A stretch of DNA of 64,000 nt from NCBI GenBank assembly GCA_003049485.1, contig PYST01000165.1, forward strand, positions 22,438-86,437, read 5' to 3'. A model generated the notes under the pieces. It did not search any database and was not told the DNA's origin. It saw only the letters and a program-made list of their open reading frames with translations. Source of the stretch: Ophioceras dolichostomum. Taxonomy: Eukaryota; Ascomycota; Sordariomycetes; Magnaporthales; Ophioceraceae. The translations under genes and the position numbers were made by a program. How positions within the stretch are numbered: position 1 is the stretch's first letter; every line of letters begins with the position of its first letter. Positions 23,784-33,975 of this stretch are shown piece after piece.

Positions 23784-26700
23784 CTAAGCATGCTTCTCCA
23801 AGCTCTGAAGGTTGACCAGCTCGGCGTACCGGCCGTTCCGCTTCATCAGCTCCGTGTGCGTGCCCTGCTCGACGATGCGGCCCTGGTCGAACACGTAGAT
23901 GATGTCGGCCTTCTGGATGGTGCTGAGCCTGTGCGCGACCGCGATCGTCGTGCGCCCCTTGGCGGCCTGGTCCAGCGCGTGCTGGACCACCTTCTCGCTC
24001 TCGCTGTCGAGGGCTGAGGTCGCCTCGTCCAGGAGACTGTTGTTGTCGTAGTGTCGCGTTAGTTTTGTGGGTGTTACGTGCCGTACTTGTTTTTGGGTTG
24101 TGTTCTAGGTACGCCATCTAACTGACTGACTGACTGACTTGTCTCCATGTCTGCCTGTTCGTCTGGCAAGAAGAAAGGAGGCGGGTCGTGGGGAGGTGAA
24201 GTGAGGTCAGGAGATTAGTTCTGTCAAAAAGACTTACAGAATCTTAGGGTCACGGATCAGAGCCCTAGCGATGGCGATGCGCTGCTTCTGCCCACCGGAC
24301 AGAAGTGTGCCCTTGCTGCCGACAAGGGTGTTGAAGCCGTCCGGCAAGCTGATGATGAAGTCGTAGATGTTGGCCTCCCTGCAGGCGAACTCGACCGCCT
24401 CGTCCGTGACCTCGCCCGGCGCGCCGAGGAGGATGTTGTCCTTGATAGTGCCCTATTTTCGGAAAGGAAGCAACAGAAAACGTCAGCACAAACCGTCATG
24501 TCAGGGACGTCACCACATACCACATATTGAACCTAGGGGAAATCGAGCGGTTGCCAGGGGGGGGGGGGNAAATCGAGGGGTTGCCAGGGGGGGGGGGGAC
24601 TTACGCTGTAGAGAGTGGGCTCCTGAGAAACCAGCGCGATCTGCGCCCTATACTCATTCACATTAAGCGAGCTGATCTCCCTCCCATCCACGAACACGCC
24701 CCCCACAAGCGGGTCGTAGAACCGCTCCAGCAGCGCGATGGTGGTCGACTTCCCGCAGCCGGACGCGCCCACCAGCGCGACGTACTGCCCCGGGTGCACT
24801 GTGAGGTTCAGCCCCCTCAGCACGGGCTGCTCCGGCCTCGTCGGGTACCGGAAGTGCACGTCGCGAAACTCGATCGTGCCATCGACCGAGGGCACGGCCT
24901 CCCCATCCGTGGACCACGTGTCGATGGACGGCTTTCGGTCGAACAGCGTCTTGAGCTCGCCGCTCGCGTGCGTGGCCTTGCCCATGTCGGGCGCGAACGA
25001 GAACACCGTGCCCGCCGACTGCGCGCCGAAGGTGACGGACATGAACACCAGGAAGAAGGAGAAGATGTCGTACTCCCGCCTGGCGAGCAGCCCGCCGCCG
25101 TACCAGAAGCCCAGGGCCAGCACGAGGAAGGTCAGCGACTGCGAGGCTGCGTACAGGATCGACGAGCGCAGCACGGACCGCAGCGATGCCTGCAGCTGGG
25201 CGTCCAGCGTGGCGCGGTACTGCCTCTGCACGTCATCCTCGCGCGTCAGCGACGCCACGGTGCGGATGGCCGTGATGGCCTCGGAGGCGTACGACGCCGA
25301 CGCGTTGTAGGCCCGCTTCGCGCGCCGCTGGTAGTGCGCCAGCATCCAGAAGCGGAAGAAGCCCGCGCCGATCAGCAGGGGAACGGTGGCGATGCAGACC
25401 AGGGCCAGCTTCCAGCCGATGGCGAGCGAGACGGTGAAAGCGGCGACCAGGGTCGTGGTGATGGCCAGGATCGTGCCCAGCGTCGTGCCGCTCAGGCCCG
25501 CGACGTGCGTGGTCTCGGTCGACAGGAAGCTGGTCAGCGCGCCCGCCGTGTTCTCGTCCTTGTCGAACTCGGAGATGTCCATGCGCAGCATCGCCCTGAA
25601 GGCGCGGTCGCGCACGCGGTGGACGAGGCGCTCGGAGCACTTGGCGAAGAGCACGCCCTGGACCGAGTACGAGATGAGGAGCACGAAGGCGAGCATCAGG
25701 AACATGAGGCACCAGAATGACACGTCGGACTCGAGTTTTGGGATGGTCTCGGGCGTGAGCGGCACCGACATGCTGGTGACCAGCTTGGCGAAGAAGACGG
25801 CCTGCGACGGGTTGCCGCCGCCACAGATGATGGAGAAGCAGAGGCCGAGCAGCATTAGGTGCCACTCCTCCTTGTTGAACGAGGCGATGAGCTTGATCAG
25901 CGTCCAGAGCGAGTACTTCTTCTCCTCCTCGGGCTTGCGGGCCTGCAGCGCCAGGCTGGATGCCGACTTGTGCGTGGTCGTGCGGTCGAGCCGGGCCGCC
26001 ACGTTGACGTCGTCGGGGTCTTCGAGGTTGGTGTTGGCACCGTCACCGCCCGCAGCACCCGCAGCACTAGTAGCGACGCCCTTCTCGGACGCGGCGGCGC
26101 TGGTCTCCTTGTTGGTGGACATCTTGCGGATCAGGACGCGCTCCTCCTCCTGGTCCAGGGCCTCCTGCTCCTCGGCCGTCATCTCGTTGACCTTGGCGAT
26201 CTCCTGCGCGGACACGAGGGCGGCGTAGGCGCCCCTCTTCTCGAGTAGCTGGTTGTGCGTGCCCTGCTCGACGATGCGGCCGCGGGACATGACCACGATG
26301 TTGTGCGCGTCACGGATGGTGCTCAGCCGGTGGGCGATGGTGATGGTGGTCCTGCCGGCCGAAGCCACCTCCAGCGCCGCCTGCACGACGCCCTCGGAGC
26401 GCGTGTCCAGCGCGGACGTGGCCTCGTCGAGGAGCAGGATCTTGGGGTCCGACACGATGGCGCGGGCGATGGCGATGCGCTGCTTCTGGCCGCCGGAGAG
26501 GAGGAAGCCGCGCTCGCCGACGTTGGTGTCGTAGCCCTCGGGAAGCGACGAGACGAACTCGTGCGCGTTGGCCTTCTTGGCCGCCTCGACGATGAGCTCC
26601 TTCTGCAGCTCGGCGTCGGCGTTCTCGTGCTTGGTCCCGATCAGGCCGTGCCGGATGTTCTCGTAGATGCTGACGCCGAACAGGATGGGCTCCTGCGACA

Positions 26701-28300
26701 CGATCGCGATGTTCTGCCGCAGCCACCGCAGGTTGAGCTTGCTGATGTCGTGGCCGTCGAGATAGACGGTGCCGCCGACGGGGTTGTAGAAGCGCTCGAC
26801 GAGGCCGACGATGGTGGACTTGCCGGAGCCCGATGCGCCCACGAGCGCGGTGACTTTGCCGGCGGGGATGTCGAGCGTGACGTCCTCCATGACGACGACC
26901 TCGGGACGCGAGGGGTAGATGTGCTTGACGTTCTCGAGGCGGATGTTGCCCTCGACCTTCTCCAGCTTCTCCCCCTCGTCGGAGTAAGGGTCGAGGGCGG
27001 ACTTGCGGTCAATGGTGCTGTAAATCTTGGCGGCGGCGGCAAGGGCGGTGGTGAAGGCCTGGGCGTTGGGGGCCACGCCGCCCAGGCTGAAGGCGCCGAT
27101 CATGACGGCCATGGCGATGATCAGGACCTTGTTCAGGCCGATGGTGCCGTCGACGAGGTACCGGCTGCCCATCCAGAAGGCCAGGCCGTAGTTCAGGTTC
27201 AGGATCAGGAACATGCCGGCGATCATGAAGCCGAGCGTAGACTTGACCTTGAAGCCGAAGCCCTCGGCCACGACCAGGTGGGTGTCGTACTGGCGCGCCA
27301 GACGGTCCTGCGTGCCGAAGGCGACGGCGTTGCGGATCGAGCTGATGACCTCCTCGGCGACGCTGCCGCCCTGCGCGTACGCGTCGAGCGACTGCTTGTT
27401 GTACTTGATGATGAAGGTGGAGCCGCCGCCCATCACCGTCGTGAGCGCGAACACGGTTGACAGCAGGATCAGCGTCAGCTTCCAGTACATGATGAAGCCG
27501 ATCACGAAGGCCGATACGAACGTGGCGATGGCCGTCAGCGTCAGGCCGACCTTCTCCGAGATGCCCTCCTGGATCAGGTTGGTGTCGGCAGTGATGCGCG
27601 TCGTGACCTCTCCGGCGCCGAGGTTGTCGAAGAAGCCGATGTTCTGGCGCAGGCAGGCCTTGAGGTAGTTCTCGCGGATCTTGGCGCTGATGTTCTCGCC
27701 CGTCCAGATGAAGCACACGGTGGTGATGTAGGTGGCCACGAACATGCCGATGGCCAGGTACACGAAGTAGAGCACCATGCTGCCCAGCTCGTTCATGAAG
27801 TCGTCGTACGAGAGCGTGCCGATGAAGTAGTTCTGGAACGTGCCGCTCAGGTTGCCGAAGATGATGGTCATCAGGGGCATTGCCGCGCCGGCCGCGATGG
27901 CCGCGATGGAGCCGATGGCCACGAGGATGAGATCCATCTGGGACGAGTACCGGTACAGGGCGATGGCGCCCACCTTGACGTCTGGGGTCTCGACCTGCCG
28001 CTTGATGACGTCGGCCTCGGCCGGTGTCATGTTCTTGTAGGCATCTTCCTTCTTCTCGGCCGCGCTCCGGACCGGCAAGAGCCGAGTATCGGCCTTCTCC
28101 AGAGCATCCGCGTGAGCCGATGATTCTTTTTTAGGTCCCTTGTCGTCATCTGAGGATTCCGCCTTGCTATGGCTGGAGGTCGGCTTGGAGGACGCCTCCC
28201 TGGCAGTTGGAGTGGTCGCCCCGGCGGCCGGAGTGGCCGCACCGGTGGGAGAAGCCGCCTCCCCAGAGACGGGGGGCTTCTCTGAGAGGTCGGCCGTCAT
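23784..28300 (-). CDS. Full-length MDR/Pmd1-type ABC multidrug transporter (ABCB family)
   Basis: Three exons, 28300-24605, 24452-24238 and 24036-23784, join in phase to 1387 aa (donors GTAAGT at both introns). I use the ATG at 28300 ([13 protein letters not shown]) because the frame upstream has no ATG. Layout is TMD-NBD-TMD-NBD. NBD1 has Walker [10 protein letters not shown] (about 488), signature LSGGQKQR (about 599) and Walker [13 protein letters not shown] (about 621). NBD2 has GASGCGKST (about 1176), LSGGQKQR (about 1283) and [10 protein letters not shown] (about 1305). D-loop and H-loop ([16 protein letters not shown]) are intact in both halves, so both sites look active. The acidic, Ser/Pro/Ala-rich N-terminus is cytoplasmic. 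This is the ATP-driven plasma-membrane exporter family of hydrophobic drugs, toxins or pheromone-like substrates. The specific substrate cannot be read from sequence. Confidence 0.93.
24119..24139. repeat. GACT/ACTG microsatellite in ABC intron 2
   Basis: About five copies of a tetranucleotide lie inside the 201-nt second intron (24037-24237). Confidence 0.8.
24540..24598. repeat. Duplicated 29-mer ending in 12 G, separated by one N
   Basis: Units 24540-24568 and 24570-24598 are identical except at one base (C at 24548, G at 24578). Each ends in a 12-G run, and a single N (24569) lies between them. It falls in intron 1 of the ABC gene (24453-24604), next to the GTAAGT donor. Probably two contig ends were joined without merging their overlap. 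Confidence 0.85.
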
Positions 28301-31300
28301 CGAGGCCGTTCGCCAAGACGGCACTACCAAGATAGGTTGACGAATGGGGTATTGTAGTACAGTGACGAAGCTGTCGGGATGCCCTTGGTTGCTTTTTCGT
28401 TGCTTTGCCTGGGCGTTCTCTTCCTGAAGCTGCTCCGACTAGGTAGATCTGTCTTTCTTTTCTTCTTTGAACTGCTCGCCTAGGTCGTTGGAGGAAGTGT
28501 GGTGGGCAAACAAAATATCTAAGGCACAGTCGCCGGAAGCTATTCAGCTGCACTTCGAGCTGCGTTGCCAAGCAGATCGATCGGACCGCCCAGGAAATTC
28601 ACTACTTCGTCGTCTCGGCAGGATAGCGCCGCATTTGGTGAATAATATCAATAATACCACACGGACAGTCTCGTGGGATTACCAAAAGATCAGACGGGGT
28701 CAATCAGGAGATATAATGGGAGGAAAGGGGTCTCAGGTATTACAAAGGATAATTGACAAGGAATCCGCTGGAGATGAAAGCAGACCACAGCAGTCGAAGC
28801 AGAGAGGTAAAGAAGAGGCAACTTCAAAAGGCAAGCCGAACAGGGCTGGGCGCTCGCGCATACTATGTATAAAAAGTAGCGACGGAGAAGAAAAATAAAG
28901 ACATTTCGTTCCCTTCATTCCTCACTGGGCCAACCTGGTACTTCCGTACCAGTGACAGGCACAGCAGCGCAGGTTGTCGGCCCCAGGCCTCGGGTCGGGG
29001 TTTACACTTGGAAAATCCCCGACCGAATCCGACCGACTCAGGTAAAATTGCCTGGTTCGCAACAAACGACATGTTCGTCCGCTTGCCGCTAACCAGCTCC
29101 CCCAGCTGCTAGCAATAACAAACAGGCGGTTCTGGCCTGCTAACCTGCCCCGAAAGGCATGGAATGGAATAACACCCCGAAGCTGAAGGATCTGCTGCCC
29201 CCCCTTTCCACCCCTCCAGTGTTACCCCAGTCTTGGCCCCTGCTGCTGCTGCTGCACCCGACTTTTCGTCACTCAACTCACACGCAACTTGCACTCGCGG
29301 CCCGGAAGACGTGTGCCGGAAGAGCAGAGGAGGAGGGCGTAATCACCAGGCGTCAACAAACCCGGTGTCTCAACCCCGAAGGAATACGCGTTAAGAAAAA
29401 GAACCAGTCAAACCCGTTCTCTCTTCTTTGTCCACGAGGTGCGTTGCGTGCGTTGTGCGTGTCCTCTGTCATTCACTGCTATGTACACAGCAAAATCCCA
29501 TCATTCATTCAACCAGTCAAGAGGAAATCCCGTTCGCAATATCCCGCCCTACACGAATTACTTACCAAAGTGAGATAAGTTCGGGGTTGTCCGACCCAAA
29601 CGAGCCCACAAAGCCGCGTCCGTTCATCAGCGTTGACCCGAAGACTCATCCGGCTGCGTGGTGGGCCTTCCTTCCTGCACACGAACATTATTGCGATCGC
29701 ATTCGCCTGTCTTATACGTACCTAGGTAGTAAGTACCAAGGTATGTCGCCCCTCAATATAAACAAAGTGAGCGGCTCTGCTCCGAATGGATGCTGACGGT
29801 TACAGGTTACAAGACGCCATCAGCGCCTCGCTCGGTCTGTGTATCACTATCCCTGTACGGGGCAAGGCGGGTTGGTATTGTTGGAGAGGGCACGCTAGCA
29901 AATGAGCCACGAATTGACACCGCGAACAAGTTGATCAGCCAACAGACAACTGGTATTGGAGTTTCAATGTGTGGCTGTCTCTAAATAACGGTCTGGTGGC
30001 TTTGAGGGACTGAGCTGGGCTGCAGCCAAGCGACGATCGACGATCGGATAAAGTCGAGTCAAGCTAATAAGACGGAACCCAAAAAACAAAAATACCCATC
30101 CAGGGGCGTCGCTTGCGGCAAGGGCGGGCTGCCGGGGAGGCTCAAGAGTCCGCTTATCTTTGCCGTCCCCGCTGAATGATGTTACTTGTGTGCCGCCTAG
30201 GACACACCGAATCAAATGCACCAAACAAAGCCAGGCAAAGCCAGGCAAATCCAGGCAAAGAAAACAAAAACCCCACTCCTCTTGTGCCTCCTCCTGCTCG
30301 GGATAAGACAGAAAACCCTCTTGCTCCTCCGCTCTTCTGAGGTAAACCCAGGCCCCGATATCACCGTCCCTGATCTTGCTTCCAGTTGCCTTCCAACCGG
30401 GCTGGATGGCTTGAGCTTGAGATGGCCAAGAGATGCTTGTTCTCCGTCCGATACGGGGAATACGGCTGATCCACATACAGCACAGCATGATAACGTGAGC
30501 CGCAACACATTTCGCGGGTTAAATCAAAAGTGACCTTCCCACATTCGGCTTCAAACATCACTTACCTTCCATTCCACGACCTAATAAACCGAAAATCTCC
30601 TCAACAGAAAAAGGACACCGCAAATCCAACGAACGCCTTCTTGTACGCCTCACGCATAGATTTGCCGAACGTGACAGTGCAGAGGGATGGAGGCAGGAGG
30701 CAGAAGAGTCATCAGGCCAACAACCCACCAACTTCACTTAGGCTGCGCCGTCAGACGGGCACTTAATGCCCCGAAATCCGAGATTAGCTGAACCGCCCTT
30801 CCCCTTCCTCACAACCGACCAGCCCTGTGCGTCTAGCAGGCGGTGGGTTCCTAGTTTGGACGACACGATACTTCCTTCACCTTCTCTCGGGCATTTCAGT
30901 TTGACGTGTTCGGACCCGGTGCCGCAACGGAGATATGGGTAAGACCGGAAGTCCAGCCCCGGGTCAAGCACGGTACCAACACGGGCGGCTCCTTGAGCCT
31001 TGAAAACACGCTCGGTCCGACTTGTTGGTCCTGTCATTTTTTGATGTCGTAAATGAATGCATAGTTTTGAACTACCTTGGAACATCGCGTGTTGTATTCC
31101 AAACTGTTCTTGTTCTGATCTACAACAATCCCTTGGGCATCGGCTCCCTTCCCTCGTAATCGGGCTTCGGGTTGGAAAGGAAATCCAATGCCTGGGTAGG
31201 TACATAGAAGAGAATACATCCCGTCCTTTCTCCACAGCATCACCTCACACAAACACGGCGGTGAGGCCATGATGTGGAATAACAGTTGCCTTACAGTGTC

Positions 31301-31958
31301 CTCCTGTTCCTTTCCAGAAGCTTTCCAACCAGACCGGCCCAGACCCGATGAATGTATTCGCTGGCTTCTGTCCAACATGTAGAAATGGAATGGTACGGGA
31401 ATGGTCAGCACCACCAATGGAGTGAGGTGACGTAGCCCCCAGCCCATTTCGTCGCCGTTGCCAGCCGAAAGCAAGCGCGATGAGGGGCAAACAGAGCTGC
31501 ACGAAGAACTCCAGATTTCAGCTCTAGCTCCAGGCAGCTCCAAGATAGCAGCAATTCACTGATCAACGACAAGCCGACGAACCGCCACTGCTCCAGCTCC
31601 AAAGATGCCATGTGTCCTTTCCTTGCCGCCAACATGAAGCAAAAAGGCAGCGCAGCACAATGGAAGTGATCAACTAGCACCTTTGTGCTTCTCCTGTCTC
31701 CTGGCAGTCTCTACAAGGAATATCTGGGTACAATTACAATATTTCAGGTTACGGCTGGACCCTCAATCCACCCAAACAAACCAACACCTAGCTGGTCGGA
31801 AATCATCATCGTCAGCTGCATCTTGCAGACACCAACAGAATTCCAGACCGCAAGCCGACCGGGCCGTCGGCTACCACCCGCATCCACCCAAAGCTGCTGC
31901 ATGCAGAAAGTCGAAGGGTAACCTACGCAGAGGCGACGCTCCGCCGCCCACGACGACG
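28301..31958. other. 3.7-kb intergenic region
   Basis: No convincing gene. It contains the 5' flank of the ABC gene, a 10-mer tandem repeat at 30221-30260, a CCTAGGTAG block near 29718 and pyrimidine-rich DNA before the SARAF-like gene. Frames of up to about 170 codons on the minus strand (30738-31543) show no domain or consistent composition. Confidence 0.5.
30221..30260. repeat. Tandem 10-mer CCAGGCAAAG, four copies
   Basis: Three near-exact copies are preceded by one degenerate copy (CCAAACAAAG). Intergenic. Confidence 0.9.
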
Positions 31959-33248
31959 ATGCACCTCGACTTACTCTATCCGGCGCTATTCATCCTAGCC
32001 CTGGGCGCCGTCCCATCCGGCGTCCACGCGGCGAAGACTCCCAAGAATGCAATCCTACTCTCTGAAGTAAGTTGCTCCCCTCTCCGTCCCCCCTTGCCCT
32101 CCCCCAAGATCTCGCGTCAACTACCCCGGACCCGGCCCGGGTTAAGGATGAATTGCATACTCGGCGCGAGATCCAGCATCTACCCGTCCCTTCTCAGCAA
32201 CCACATCCTATATCCCTAGATCCTATATGCTCGCTTCGTGTCCGTCAGCGCAACCCAACCAAACCATGATCACCGCCATGACTAACACATGCTCCTACCA
32301 TTCCCACACACGTCACAGGTCCAATCCCTAACCCTCTACGGCGACAAGCCCACAACCCACCGCCGCGTCTCCGCAGTCCCCCAACTGAAATGCATCTCCT
32401 CCAAAGCCATCTGCGCCCTCCACAAGATCGACACCATGCGATGCGTCAACCAGGGCGCCGGCTACTTCTCCGAAGACATCCAGTGGTCCTGCACCGCCTC
32501 CCTGCCCGTCGAGCTCAAGCTCGGCAGCACAGACGTCATCTGCGAGGGCTACTCGTCCTCCGAGGACCCCTACGTCCTCAAGGGCAGCTGCGGCGTCGAG
32601 TATCGCCTGATCCTCACCGACCAGGGCGAGGCGCGGTATCCGAACCTCGCCGGCTCTGGCTTCAACTGGGGTGGTGGCGGTGAAAACTCCGGAGGGGGAC
32701 TGTGGTCATGGCTCTTCTGGCTGACATTCATCGCCGTCCTCATCTGGATCGTCTACGCCGCCTGCGGAGGCGAAGCCGCAGTAGAAGTCGGGCCTCGCGC
32801 CGAGCGACCACCCGTCCGACGTAATAACTTCTGGGGTGGAGGCGACGACGGTTGGGGAGGAGGAGGAGGAGGAGGCGGTGGATGGGGACCGGGTTGGGGC
32901 GGAGGCGGTGGTGGTGGTGGCGCTGGAGGAAGGGGAAACACCGACCCGCCTCCGCCGTATTCCGGGCCGACGAGTGTCCCGAAGAACAACACTACTAGCT
33001 CAGAGGGCTGGAGGCCCGGCTTCTGGAGCGGGCTGGCCGGCGGCGCCGCGGCTGGGTACATGGCCGGGAACCGCGGGCGTAACAATAACGCAAACCGCAA
33101 CGCCGGCGGCAGCACGTGGGGAGGACCGGGCGGGGCGGGTCCGTCTGGGTGGGGATCCGGCTCCGGCTCTGGCTCGGGTTCCAGCTCGGGCTCGTCGTCG
33201 GGCGCTAATCACGACAGCACGGGCTTTGGTTCGACGAGCAGGCGTTGA
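31959..33248 (+). CDS. SARAF-like store-operated calcium entry regulator, Gly-rich tail
   Basis: Exons 31959-32066 and 32319-33248 (intron 252 nt, donor GTAAGT) give 345 aa. Residues 1-25 form a signal peptide (MHLDLLYPALFILALGAVP). The lumenal domain (about 26-160) carries six cysteines in SARAF order: LKCISS, ICALHK, RCVNQG, QWSCTA, VICEGYSSSEDPYVLKGSCGV. One transmembrane helix lies at about 165-184. The cytoplasmic tail (about 160 residues) is almost entirely Gly/Ser/Trp/Asn low complexity, with one PPPPY motif near residue 248 that could bind a WW domain such as that of an Rsp5-type ubiquitin ligase. In animals SARAF sits in the ER and slows store-operated calcium entry through STIM. Fungi lack clear STIM/Orai, so the role here is open. 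Confidence 0.85.
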
Positions 33249-33975
33249 TGATGGGCAGCGGCTAGTAGCAGCGCTATGCCACACTGCGTGTTCCCACCGA
33301 TCATCCGGCAGGTGGATGATATGCTTCAGGCACTTAGGCAGGCAGTATTCTCGATATCGTGATACCAAACCTACCTTCAAATCCATTCCTCTTAACTTCC
33401 CAGCATCTGTAAGACTAGCACTTGTACCAGGGTGGTGTAGTTCTGACATCTGGTCATGTTTGTGATCAACTTTAACGACAATGTGTACAGCGCCATTGAT
33501 AAGACTATAATACGTTAGGGTCCAATAAAAGTACAGTAGAACGGATCCAAAAAAAACCCATGCCAGCTTTCGACTTTCTTTCATCCCATCTGCAACAAGT
33601 TACTACAAAAAAGAAGAGAAGACAAACGAAAGATAGGAGCGGATATCTCCCTCGCACGAGAACCTCAGACAAACAAAAGGCGATGTCCACAAGGCTTTCT
33701 CCGTAACTGAATAAGAGTCGCTGTATGTATTGAAGTTCAAAAGCCCAAGGGGGTGTGTGCTCCCGGTCGCTGATAGGACGCCGAGATCGCACACACCCCC
33801 AACAGTTCCCATAATGCCTGCCCATCGGTTGGCTGCTACCACAGCCCTATAAGGTATAGATAAAGGAGAGAAATCGCAAGTGATCGAGTCGCACGAGACC
33901 GGGATCCTGTGTGAACGATCGACCAAAAAAATCTCCATGCGAGACTGGGCCCTTGCAGGGTTTGCCGGACAACGA
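33249..33975. other. Convergent 3' flank between SARAF-like and BRE1 genes
   Basis: This stretch lies between two genes that end toward each other. It is AT-richer than the coding sequence, and AATAAA-like signals (CCAATAAAAG near 33522) are present. No gene seen. Confidence 0.5.

Noticed and set aside
26255..27460. 401-codon plus-strand frame
   Set aside because: Antisense shadow of the ABC transporter exon, caused by high third-position GC.
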